A stretch of 7,022 nt of DNA from Thiobacillus sp. UBA6918 (GCA_002450925.1 DKAU01000114.1:282-7303); one strand, 5' to 3'; counted from the first letter of the stretch, positions 1 to 5,717 are shown. Translations and numbers: made by a program. The notes: generated from the letters alone by a model not told the origin.

Positions 1-762
1 GGCATCGAACAGGCGGCGCAGGTTTTTCATGTTGGCTGAAAGCTCCTGCACGTCCAGCAGTTTTCGGCTGCCGGAAACCACCACGGATTCGCGCTGACCA
101 TCCAGCGCCTCTGATCCTGCATGGACAGCGGCTGTCATCAGGGCCTGCATGTCATCGCGCATGCGCCCCAGTTCGGCCTTGAGGCCGGCACGCATTTCAT
201 CGAAGGTCCGTCCTGCGAAGTGGCGGTTGAAGTAATTGGCGGATTCGGTGAGCTGTGACTGGCTGTATGGCTGCTCGGTGAGGATGACGCGGTTTTCGAC
301 CTCGCCTTCCTGGGTGACGATGATAAGCAGAACACGTTTCTCAGACAGGCTCAGGAATTCCACTTGCCGGCAAGCGGGGTTGCGGCGCGGGATCATCACC
401 AGTCCGGCGAACTGGGTGAGTTCGGACAACATGTTGGATGCGGTGGCAAGCAGTTTTTGCGGATCGTCCGGCGCAAGCTGTCTTTGCATTTCGCCCAGCG
501 CGACCTGTTCGAGAGGACGCACGGTGAGCAGTGTGTCGACGAAGAAGCGGTAGCCGCGTGGGGTGGGCACCCGTCCGGCAGAGGTGTGCGGGCTGGCAAC
601 GAACCCCATTTCCTCAAGGTCGGCCATGATGTTGCGTATGCTGGCCGAAGAAAGGTCCAGACCGGAGTGCTTGGCCAGCGTGCGCGAACCCACCGGCTCG
701 CCTTCGATGATGTGGCGTTCGATCAGGGTTTTCAGCAGGATGCGTGCGCGGTCGTTAAGCAT
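1..762 (-). CDS. hrcA: Heat-inducible transcription repressor HrcA (partial, C-terminus off the left edge)
   Basis: HrcA is a cytoplasmic repressor that binds CIRCE operators upstream of groE and dnaK operons and depends on GroEL for activity. Reading the minus strand from the ATG at 762 gives 254 uninterrupted codons to the window edge. Family members are about 340 residues, so roughly the last quarter is missing. Residues 1-75 are the winged-helix DNA-binding domain, with the family hallmarks PVGSRTL (23-29), SSASIRNIMADLE (38-50) and SPHTSAGRVPTPRGYRF (57-73). The GAF-like middle domain follows, with FLSLSEKRVLLIIVT (136-150) and NRVI. The start is fixed by the typical MLNDRA N-terminus and an in-frame TGA a few codons upstream. 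No Shine-Dalgarno site is visible before it. It is divergent from nadK, and a sigma-32-like promoter lies upstream. No CIRCE element (TTAGCACTC-N9-GAGTGCTAA) is visible between the two genes. Identification is secure. Confidence 0.96.
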   Translation of the reverse strand, partial: MLNDRARILLKTLIERHIIEGEPVGSRTLAKHSGLDLSSASIRNIMADLEEMGFVASPHTSAGRVPTPRGYRFFVDTLLTVRPLEQVALGEMQRQLAPDDPQKLLATASNMLSELTQFAGLVMIPRRNPACRQVEFLSLSEKRVLLIIVTQEGEVENRVILTEQPYSQSQLTESANYFNRHFAGRTFDEMRAGLKAELGRMRDDMQALMTAAVHAGSEALDGQRESVVVSGSRKLLDVQELSANMKNLRRLFDA

Positions 763-819
763 GTTGGAAAAATAATATTCGCGTCTTCACGGGAAGCGCT
801 TTTCAGGATTTTACAACCG

Positions 820-825
820 TATAAT
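820..825 (+). promoter_or_regulatory. Sigma-70-like -10 box for nadK
   Basis: A perfect TATAAT hexamer ends seven bases before the A of the ATG at 833, so initiation would be expected at about 832-833, at or beside the start codon. No good -35 exists at 16-18 bases spacing (around 796-803 reads GCGCTTTT). TTTACA at 810-815 resembles a -35 but is only four bases away, too close to serve this box. The hexamer overlaps the sigma-32-like -10 on the other strand. Promoter function is inferred from position and sequence only. Confidence 0.5.
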
Positions 826-849
826 GGGGGGCATGGCTCAAACTTTCAA
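824..849 (-). promoter_or_regulatory. Sigma-32-like heat-shock promoter facing hrcA
   Basis: On the minus strand TTGAAA (849 to 844) is followed after 14 bases by CCCCAT (829 to 824). The E. coli sigma-32 consensus is CTTGAA(A), 13-15 bases, CCCCATnT. Here the -35 reads ATTGAAA, so one base of CTTGAA differs. The -10 has the full CCCCAT core but lacks the T at the eighth position. Spacing counted from ATTGAA is 15. Transcription would start near 816 and give hrcA a leader of about 55 bases. The -35 lies inside nadK codons 4-6 and the -10 overlaps the presumed nadK -10. Heat-shock control of hrcA is biologically coherent, but this is a motif match made by eye. Confidence 0.5.
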
Positions 850-1705
850 TAAAGTCGCCCTCGTCGGCAAATACGACAATCAGGCAATCGCCGGATCGGT
901 GGAAAGATTGGCAGGCTACCTGGCTGACCATGGCCACGAAGTTGTGCTGGCCAAACAGACAGCTCAGGCGCTGAATCTCTCCGGTTACATGCATGCCGAC
1001 CTGACAGATCTTGCCGCCATGGTCGATGTGGTGATCGTGCTGGGCGGTGACGGTACCATGCTCTCGATCGCACGCGCCCTGGCGCCTTATCCCGTTCCCC
1101 TGATTGGCGTCAATCAGGGCAGGCTGGGTTTTCTCACCGACATTACGGTGGGAAACATGGAGATGGAACTTTCCCGCATGCTGGCCGGGGAATACGATGT
1201 TGAGACGCGTATTCTCCTGGAGGCAACGCTTGAGCGCGAAGATGGCACTCGCCATGAGTGCTCGGCATTCAATGACGTAGTCGTCAGCAAGGCAGGCACG
1301 GGCCGCCTGATCGAGTTTGAAGTCATCATCGACAATGAATTTGTCTATACGCAGCGCTCGGATGGCCTGGTGATCGCTACGCCTACGGGTTCTACAGCCT
1401 ATGCGCTTTCGGCGGGTGGCCCGATCCTGTATCCCACGCTCGAAGCCATTGCGCTGGTGCCCATTTGTCCCCACACGCTGTCGGCACGCCCCATTGTTGT
1501 GAGCAGCGATTCACAGGTGGATATCATCATTCATCATGCCGATGATGCGCGCGTGCATTTCGACGGCCAGAAATATTTTGACCTGCAAAAAGGCGACAAG
1601 GTGCGTATTGCGCGCATGCCGCACAACGTTACATTGCTGCATCCCAAGCATTACAGCTACTACGACACGCTGAGACAGAAATTGCACTGGGGCAAACAGC
1701 TCTAA
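833..1705 (+). CDS. nadK: NAD kinase
   Basis: NAD kinase phosphorylates NAD to NADP with ATP or polyphosphate in the cytoplasm and is the only route to NADP. The 290-residue protein has normal family length. It carries the catalytic GGDGTM motif (71-76, with Asp73), the NQGRLGFLT segment (94-102), the substrate-binding ND pair (147-148) and the strongly conserved SDGLVIATPTGSTAY block (176-190) followed by SAGGP. The beta-sandwich C-terminal half is intact to residue 290. I chose the ATG at 833 (MAQTFNKVALVG). An in-frame ATG at 824 would add three residues (MGG), but it sits inside the TATAAT box and has no ribosome site. The 833 start is preceded only by a G6 run one base away, too close to act as a normal Shine-Dalgarno, so leaderless translation is possible. 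recN follows after 17 bases and is probably co-transcribed. Confidence 0.96.
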   Translation: MAQTFNKVALVGKYDNQAIAGSVERLAGYLADHGHEVVLAKQTAQALNLSGYMHADLTDLAAMVDVVIVLGGDGTMLSIARALAPYPVPLIGVNQGRLGFLTDITVGNMEMELSRMLAGEYDVETRILLEATLEREDGTRHECSAFNDVVVSKAGTGRLIEFEVIIDNEFVYTQRSDGLVIATPTGSTAYALSAGGPILYPTLEAIALVPICPHTLSARPIVVSSDSQVDIIIHHADDARVHFDGQKYFDLQKGDKVRIARMPHNVTLLHPKHYSYYDTLRQKLHWGKQL

Positions 1706-1722
1706 AGCAAAGCGATAGCGCA

Positions 1723-3420
1723 ATGCTCCAACACCTGTCCATTCACGATTTCATCCTGGTAGATTCCCTGGACATCGATTTCCAGTCAGGACTTACCGTT
1801 CTTACTGGCGAAACCGGCGCAGGCAAATCCATTCTGGTTGATGCGCTCTCCCTGGTTCTGGGTGACCGCGCAGAAACCGGTGTGGTGCGGCAGGGCGCCA
1901 GAAGGGCTGAAATCAGCGCCGAATTTGGATTGGATGGACAGCCTGAAGTGGAAGTCTGGCTGGAGCAAAACGGGCTGGAAGGCGACCCCGGCCAATGCCT
2001 GTTGCGCAGGGTGATGGAAGCAGAAGGCAGAAGCCGCGCTTTCATCAATGGCTCTCCAGTGACGCTGACGCAATTGCGGGATCTGGGAGAACTGCTGGTC
2101 GACATCCATGGCCAGCATGCACACCACGCCCTGCTTAAAACGTCTGTGCAACGCGAGTTGCTGGATGAATTCGCCGGTGCGCAGACGGAAGCCCATGAAA
2201 CTTCCCAGGCGTGGCACCGTTGGCAAACTGCCAGGAAACGATTGCAGGCGGCAAGAGAAGAGGCGGGCGCAAGACTTTTGGAGAAAGAAGGGCTTGAAGC
2301 TGCGCTGTCCGAAGTCCAACCATTGTTGGATGACCTGCGTGCATGGGATGACATCCAGGCAGACCACCAGCGCCAGGCCCACATGTCCAGCCTGATTGAA
2401 TCTGGCGCCCAGCTTTTGGCGGGTTTGGAGGATGACGAGGAAGGTGTGCTGAGCCGCCTTGCCCATTTGCAAATCCTGTTGCGGGACATGCTGGAAAAAG
2501 ACGCCAGCCTTGCCGATGAACAGGCCCTGCTCGACACGGCGCTCAATAATCTTGAAGAAGCACGTCATGGCCTTCGCCGCTATGCCGATCGGCTCAATCT
2601 GGATCCCGAGCATCTGGCTGAGCTCGATCGCAGGATTGCCGAGATTCATCGGGTTTCGCGCAAGCATCGGGTCACCACGCCCGAACTGCTTGAAAGATAT
2701 GCGGCCTGGCAGGAAAGACTGGAGGCATTGCAGAGTGAAGAGGATGTCGAAGTGCTGGCAATCGAGGTCAGCGAGTCAGAAACCTCTTTCGGCTCTTGGG
2801 CGCAAAAGCTCAGCGCCAAAAGACAGCGTGCAGCCGCCGCATTAGGCAAAACCGTGACCGAAGCCATGGCCGAACTGGCTTTGGGCGATGGGCGTTTTGA
2901 AGTGGGACTTAATCCATGTTCTCCTCAATCGCATGGCATTGAAGAAGCAGTTTTTCTGGCCGCGAGTCATGCGAGCCTTGCGCTTGCCCCGCTGAACAAG
3001 GTGGCGTCAGGCGGCGAACTTTCCCGCATCAGCCTGGCCATCCAGACTGCGCTTTCAGGACAGGCGGGCGTTCCGACTCTGATTTTTGATGAAGTCGATG
3101 TCGGTATTGGCGGGGGGGTTGCCGAAGCGGTGGGGCGGCGACTTGCTCGTCTGGGTGAAGCCAGGCAGGTGCTGGTAATTACGCACCTGCCTCAGGTTGC
3201 GGCTTTTGGTAGCCATCACCTGCGGGTGAGCAAGCTGGCAGGGGAAGACAGGGTTGTCAGCCAGGTCGTGCCGCTTGATGCCGAGGAGAGGGTACTGGAA
3301 ATATCCCGCATGCTGGGTGGCCAGGAAATTACTGAAACCACGCGCGAGCATGCCAGGGAAATGCTGGCCGGGGCAGGCCAGGCCGAGGCGGCAGGCAAAA
3401 CCCGCAAGAAATCCGCCTGA
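1723..3420 (+). CDS. recN: DNA repair protein RecN
   Basis: RecN is an SMC-like ATPase of the cytoplasm that acts in recombinational repair of DNA double-strand breaks. The 565-residue product is close to the E. coli length of 553. The N-terminal ABC half-domain has Walker A GETGAGKS (29-36) and the DIHGQHAHHALL segment (127-138). A coiled-coil region rich in Leu, Glu, Arg and Ala spans about 150-380. The C-terminal half-domain has the ABC signature KVASGGELSRISLAIQ (426-441), Walker B TLIFDEVD (452-459) and the switch LVITHLPQVAAFG (484-496). Both halves of the ATPase are complete. The start is the ATG after the short gap behind nadK. The ribosome site is weak, and coupling to nadK is likely. 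No LexA box of the CTGT-N8-ACAG type is visible around the start, unlike SOS-controlled recN of E. coli. Its TGA stop directly touches the stop of the oppositely oriented fur. Confidence 0.97.
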   Translation: MLQHLSIHDFILVDSLDIDFQSGLTVLTGETGAGKSILVDALSLVLGDRAETGVVRQGARRAEISAEFGLDGQPEVEVWLEQNGLEGDPGQCLLRRVMEAEGRSRAFINGSPVTLTQLRDLGELLVDIHGQHAHHALLKTSVQRELLDEFAGAQTEAHETSQAWHRWQTARKRLQAAREEAGARLLEKEGLEAALSEVQPLLDDLRAWDDIQADHQRQAHMSSLIESGAQLLAGLEDDEEGVLSRLAHLQILLRDMLEKDASLADEQALLDTALNNLEEARHGLRRYADRLNLDPEHLAELDRRIAEIHRVSRKHRVTTPELLERYAAWQERLEALQSEEDVEVLAIEVSESETSFGSWAQKLSAKRQRAAAALGKTVTEAMAELALGDGRFEVGLNPCSPQSHGIEEAVFLAASHASLALAPLNKVASGGELSRISLAIQTALSGQAGVPTLIFDEVDVGIGGGVAEAVGRRLARLGEARQVLVITHLPQVAAFGSHHLRVSKLAGEDRVVSQVVPLDAEERVLEISRMLGGQEITETTREHAREMLAGAGQAEAAGKTRKKSA

Positions 3421-3432
3421 TTATTTCTTTGC
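3404..3432. repeat. Inverted repeat spanning the recN and fur stop codons
   Basis: AAGAAAT (3406-3412) and ATTTCTT (3423-3429) form a perfect 7-base inverted repeat with a 10-base loop holding both stop codons. Allowing one bulged T it extends to GCAAGAAAT / ATTTCTTTGC. It is the only hairpin candidate at this convergent junction. The stem is AT-rich and no T-run follows on either strand, so it is a weak bidirectional terminator candidate at best. Confidence 0.3.
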
Positions 3433-3852
3433 TCTGTGCGGGCAGGGGCTCTTGGTGCAGTCCACATAAATTTGCAACGAATGGTCGTGAATGGCAAAAC
3501 CACGGGATTCGACGACTTTTTTCTGGCGCTTTTCGATTTCCGCATCAAAAAATTCCTCGACCCGGCCGCATTGCATGCAGACCAGATGATCGTGGTGTTC
3601 CCCCTCGTTGAGTTCGAAAACGGCCTTGTCGCTGTCAAAATGGTGACGCATCAGCAGGCCAGCCTGTTCGAACTGGGTTAAAACCCGGTAGACGGTTGCC
3701 AGCCCGATGTCCTGGCCTTCTTCCTTCAGCAGCGAATAGACCTCTTCCGCCGTCATGTGGCGTTTCTTGCTGTGTTCAAAGAGATCAAGGATCTTCAGGC
3801 GCGGGAGGGTGGCTTTCAGGCCGATGCTCTTCAGATCGTCCGGATTGCTCAT
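3421..3852 (-). CDS. fur: Ferric uptake regulator Fur
   Basis: Fur is a cytoplasmic dimeric metalloregulator that, with Fe(II), represses iron-uptake genes. The 143-residue protein matches E. coli Fur (148) along its length. It has an N-terminal winged helix with TLPRLKIL (15-22) and the recognition helix region IGLATVYRVLTQFEQAG (49-65). Metal ligands are all present by alignment: His32, Glu80, the HHDH cluster (86-89), Glu107 and His124, plus two Cys pairs, C92/C95 and C132/C137, for structural zinc. This supports Fur rather than Zur or PerR. The ATG at 852 of the 3800s (position 3852) is preceded by GGAGT at 3862 to 3858 with good spacing. The ATG four bases further upstream is out of frame. 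It is convergent with recN with no base between the stop codons, and divergent from bamE. A palindrome in the shared upstream region suggests autoregulation. Confidence 0.97.
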   Translation of the reverse strand: MSNPDDLKSIGLKATLPRLKILDLFEHSKKRHMTAEEVYSLLKEEGQDIGLATVYRVLTQFEQAGLLMRHHFDSDKAVFELNEGEHHDHLVCMQCGRVEEFFDAEIEKRQKKVVESRGFAIHDHSLQIYVDCTKSPCPHRAKK

Positions 3853-3883
3853 GCATGACTCCGAAAAATAGGATTCAAAGTCA

Positions 3884-3894
3884 GTTATGATAAC
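3884..3894. promoter_or_regulatory. Palindromic candidate operator with overlapping divergent -10 boxes (fur and bamE)
   Basis: GTTATGATAAC is a perfect 5-1-5 palindrome midway between fur and bamE. It contains TATGAT on the plus strand (3886-3891) and TATCAT on the minus strand (3892 to 3887), each five of six matches to TATAAT. Starts predicted from them, about 3898 and 3880, leave short leaders that keep both Shine-Dalgarno sites. Convincing -35 boxes are absent on both strands. Against the 19-base Fur consensus GATAATGATAATCATTATC, bases 3883-3901 match at 11 of 19 positions by my hand count, which is borderline. An alternative fur promoter, TTATCA (3893 to 3888) with TATTTT (3870 to 3865) at 17 bases, would start transcription at or past the ribosome site and is less likely. 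Confidence 0.4.
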
Positions 3895-3913
3895 GCTTTT
3901 GCAGCTTTTACCC

Positions 3914-3927
3914 GGAGTGGACAGTTG
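3914..3927 (+). promoter_or_regulatory. Ribosome binding site that decides the bamE TTG start
   Basis: GGAG at 3914-3917 lies seven bases before TTG at 3925. No in-frame ATG, GTG or TTG exists between this TTG and the fur side of the intergenic region, and starting later at the GTG at 3940 would shorten the signal peptide. The TTG is therefore the best start. Confidence 0.75.
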
Positions 3928-4530
3928 AAAGCCCTGCGTGTGTTACCGCTCGTTTTACTCTTGGCGGCGTGTTCGTCGGTGAAGAACCCTTTCTCGCCCT
4001 ATCGCATTGATGTTCAGCAGGGCAATGCCCTTGAACAGGAGGCGGTCGAAAAGCTCAAGCCTGGATTGACGCATTCCCAGGTTCGCTTTGTACTTGGCAC
4101 GCCTCCGCTGGTGGACCCTTTCCACGGCGATCGCTGGGACTATGTCTTCAATTTCCGCAAGGCTGGAAAATTGACTGAGGAGAGGCGCCTGGTACTGTTC
4201 TTTGAGGGTGACGTGCTCAAGCGTATCGAGGCAGAAGGGCTGGCTCCCCGGGAAACAAGTCCCGAATCCAACCCTGCGCCCAAGCCGGTTGAGTCAGGCG
4301 CGGCAGCGCGGTCAGATTCGGCGCCAGTCATGAAGCCTGTCCCGGCAAAATCGGAGTCGACAAGCGCCACAAGCCTTGGCGAGACATCCATTGTTTCCCC
4401 GCTCGGTTCCGGAGAGACGCCATCATCATCGCAAGACAAGGGCAAAACTCCTGCGGTCAGTGAAACATCGCCTGAACAATTGAAGCTGCAGACGGACGTC
4501 AATGTCGAGGCAATCAAAAAGGCTGAATGA
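3925..4530 (+). CDS. bamE: Outer-membrane assembly lipoprotein BamE (OmlA/SmpA family) with long C-terminal tail
   Basis: BamE is a lipoprotein of the beta-barrel assembly machine, located on the periplasmic face of the outer membrane, where it supports BamA and BamD. The 201-residue protein begins with a basic residue stretch and a hydrophobic segment ending in the lipobox LAAC, giving lipidated Cys16. The core (about 26-105) has the family pattern PYRIDVQQGN (25-34), VEKLKPGLTHSQVRFVLGTP (41-60), DPFHGDRWDYVF (64-75) and a strand LVLFFEGDVLKRIE (89-102). Residues from about 108 to 201 form a low-complexity tail rich in Pro, Ser, Thr, Glu, Ala and Lys. That nearly doubles the protein relative to E. 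coli BamE (113 residues). It starts with TTG and heads the bamE-dapB-grx unit; the next gene begins seven bases after its stop. Confidence 0.93.
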   Translation: MKALRVLPLVLLLAACSSVKNPFSPYRIDVQQGNALEQEAVEKLKPGLTHSQVRFVLGTPPLVDPFHGDRWDYVFNFRKAGKLTEERRLVLFFEGDVLKRIEAEGLAPRETSPESNPAPKPVESGAAARSDSAPVMKPVPAKSESTSATSLGETSIVSPLGSGETPSSSQDKGKTPAVSETSPEQLKLQTDVNVEAIKKAE

Positions 4531-4537
4531 AGAACGC

Positions 4538-5344
4538 ATGAGTGTTTTGAGGACTGTAATTGCAGGTGTCTCCGGCCGAATGGGCCGAGCCTTGCTGGAT
4601 GCGGTTGCGGCGGATTCCGTGTGCGTGCTGCATGGTGCGCTGGACCGGGCCGGCAGCAATGCACTCGGGCAGGATGCGGGTATTTATAGCGGGGCACAGG
4701 CTGGCGTAGCCGTTACCGATCAGATTGCATCTGCGCTGGCCGGTGCTGATGTATTGGTGGATTTCACGCGCCCCGAGGCGACACTCGACTATCTGGAAGC
4801 CTGCCGCAAGGCAAAGGTCAACCTGATCATTGGCACGACGGGCTTCGATGCTGCCGGCAAGGCGGCGATTGAGGCTGCCGCCAGGGACATCGGCATCGTC
4901 TTTGCCCCCAATTTCAGCGTGGGGGTGAACCTGCTCATGCAGCTGGCAGAAACCGCGGCGCGAGTGTTGAACGAGGGCTACGACATAGAAATCATCGAGG
5001 CGCATCATCGACACAAGGTCGATGCGCCTTCCGGCACAGCCCTGGGAATCGGCCAGGCGGTGGCCGGGGCCTTGGGGCGGGACCTCAAGACCTGCGCAGT
5101 CTATGGCCGAGAGGGGGTGACCGGCGAGCGCAGACCGGAGACCATCGGTTTTGCCACTGTGCGCGGCGGTGACATCGTCGGCGACCACACGCTGCTGTTT
5201 GCGGGCATCGGCGAACGCGTGGAACTCACCCACAAGGCCAGCAGCCGCGCCACGTTTGCGCAGGGTGCGCTCAGGGCAGCCAAATGGCTGCAGGGGAAAG
5301 GACCGGGTCTGTACGACATGCGCGATGTGCTGGGGCTGAAATGA
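4538..5344 (+). CDS. dapB: 4-hydroxy-tetrahydrodipicolinate reductase
   Basis: DapB reduces 4-hydroxy-tetrahydrodipicolinate to tetrahydrodipicolinate with NAD(P)H, in the cytoplasm, on the route to diaminopimelate for peptidoglycan and to lysine. The 268-residue product has the usual length. The N-terminal Rossmann motif is GVSGRMG (10-16). DFTRPEATL (75-83) and the GTTGF loop (99-103) line the cofactor site, followed by APNFSVGVNLL (123-133). The catalytic and substrate block EAHHRHKVDAPSGTALG (154-170) contains the expected His-His and Lys160. TIGFATVRGGDIVGDHTL (202-219) closes the tetramerisation domain. I chose the ATG at 4538 (MSVLRTVIAG) because the protein homology starts there. An in-frame ATG at 4502 would overlap bamE by 29 bases. 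The ribosome site is weak (GAAG at 4529-4532, overlapping the bamE stop), which suggests translational coupling. Its stop overlaps the start of the next gene. Confidence 0.96.
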   Translation: MSVLRTVIAGVSGRMGRALLDAVAADSVCVLHGALDRAGSNALGQDAGIYSGAQAGVAVTDQIASALAGADVLVDFTRPEATLDYLEACRKAKVNLIIGTTGFDAAGKAAIEAAARDIGIVFAPNFSVGVNLLMQLAETAARVLNEGYDIEIIEAHHRHKVDAPSGTALGIGQAVAGALGRDLKTCAVYGREGVTGERRPETIGFATVRGGDIVGDHTLLFAGIGERVELTHKASSRATFAQGALRAAKWLQGKGPGLYDMRDVLGLK

Positions 5345-5595
5345 ACAAGGTCAAGGTGTACAGCACGGGCACCTGCCCCATTTGTGTCAAGGCCAAGGCC
5401 TTTCTCGACAAGCGCGGCATCGGCTACGACGAAGTTCGCATTGACCTGGATCGCGAAGCCATGAAGGAATTTTCCGTGGTTACCAACGGGGCGCGCACCG
5501 TGCCCCAGATCGTGGTCGAGGGGAAGTGCATTGGCGGTTTCACCGAACTCACCGAACTGCACATGGATGGCGGGCTGGATCATTTAATCCCCTGA
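5341..5595 (+). CDS. Class I glutaredoxin, GrxC-like, with a CPIC active site
   Basis: Glutaredoxins reduce disulfides and glutathione mixed disulfides in the cytoplasm using glutathione. The 84-residue protein fits a single thioredoxin-fold domain. The active site is CPIC (12-15) where most dithiol members have CPYC. The cis-proline motif TVPQIVV is at 53-59 and the glutathione-binding IGGFTEL at 64-70. It ends GGLDHLIP, like the GGLDPLL end of E. coli Grx3, so it is closest to GrxC. A third cysteine, Cys63, lies just before the GG motif. The ATG overlaps the dapB stop in an ATGA arrangement, so translation is probably coupled to dapB. The presence of both active-site cysteines points to a dithiol enzyme rather than a monothiol Grx4 type. 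I give no gene symbol because grxC versus another class I name cannot be settled here. Confidence 0.93.
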   Translation: MNKVKVYSTGTCPICVKAKAFLDKRGIGYDEVRIDLDREAMKEFSVVTNGARTVPQIVVEGKCIGGFTELTELHMDGGLDHLIP

Positions 5596-5612
5596 TTTTC
5601 GCCAAGAAAATC
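5594..5612. repeat. Perfect inverted repeat just after the glutaredoxin gene
   Basis: GATTTTC (5594-5600) and GAAAATC (5606-5612) flank a 5-base loop, and a T-G wobble extends the stem by one pair. The repeat begins inside the glutaredoxin stop codon and ends about 12 bases before the carA -35. The stem is AT-rich and no T-run follows, so termination would be weak. An operator for carAB upstream of the promoter is the alternative. Confidence 0.35.
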
Positions 5613-5623
5613 GCTTCGCCACG

Positions 5624-5652
5624 TTGCCGTATCACCTGCCTCACGGTATAAT
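5624..5652 (+). promoter_or_regulatory. Sigma-70 promoter of carAB
   Basis: TTGCCG (5624-5629, four of six matches to TTGACA) and a perfect TATAAT (5647-5652) are separated by exactly 17 bases. Transcription should begin near 5659, giving carA an untranslated leader of about 70 bases. This is the best-formed promoter in the window, and it separates carAB from the bamE-dapB-grx unit. Confidence 0.75.
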
Positions 5653-5665
5653 TCGCTCTCAATTC

Positions 5666-5694
5666 GGGCGGGCTGGAAAAAACCGCTCCCGCCC
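5666..5694 (+). promoter_or_regulatory. GC-rich hairpin in the carA leader
   Basis: GGGCGGG (5666-5672) pairs perfectly with CCCGCCC (5688-5694) around a 15-base loop that contains A6 and could form two further G-C pairs. It begins only a few bases after the predicted transcription start. GGGCG (5666-5670) could instead pair with CGCCC (5704-5708), so two exclusive folds exist. A T5 run (5714-5718) follows 19 bases after the main stem, too far for a standard intrinsic terminator. No leader-peptide ORF with ATG or GTG is visible. Function is unknown: mRNA stability or attenuation are possibilities. Confidence 0.45.
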
Positions 5695-5717
5695 TGTCTC
5701 AAACGCCCTGCAATTTT

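Noticed and set aside
763..832. CIRCE operator for HrcA autoregulation
   Set aside because: No match to TTAGCACTC-N9-GAGTGCTAA is visible in the short hrcA-nadK intergenic region.
364..852. Plus-strand open frame of 162 codons opposite hrcA
   Set aside because: It lies antisense to a clear HrcA coding frame, has no recognisable domain, and is explained by codon bias of the real gene.
803..1474. Minus-strand open frame of 223 codons opposite nadK
   Set aside because: It mirrors the conserved NAD kinase frame, shows no family motif, and would cross the divergent promoter region.
1650..1760. LexA box (CTGT-N8-ACAG) controlling recN
   Set aside because: Several CTG and CAG triplets occur, but none has the required spacing and flanking bases. 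recN seems to depend on the nadK promoter.
1743..2667. Two long minus-strand open frames opposite recN (267 and 293 codons)
   Set aside because: They overlap each other and the coiled-coil half of recN. Their compositions are odd (Ser/Arg-rich) and no motif is visible, so they are shadows of recN.
3853..3924. Sigma-E promoter for bamE, as expected for an envelope-stress gene
   Set aside because: No GGAACTT-like -35 is present in the fur-bamE intergenic region.
4502..4537. Upstream ATG extending dapB by 12 residues
   Set aside because: It would overlap bamE by 29 bases, and the added residues lie before the normal start of the Rossmann fold, so the ATG at 4538 was preferred.
4514..5233. Minus-strand open frame of 239 codons opposite dapB
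   Set aside because: dapB has all its catalytic motifs on the other strand, and the antisense frame has no recognisable feature.
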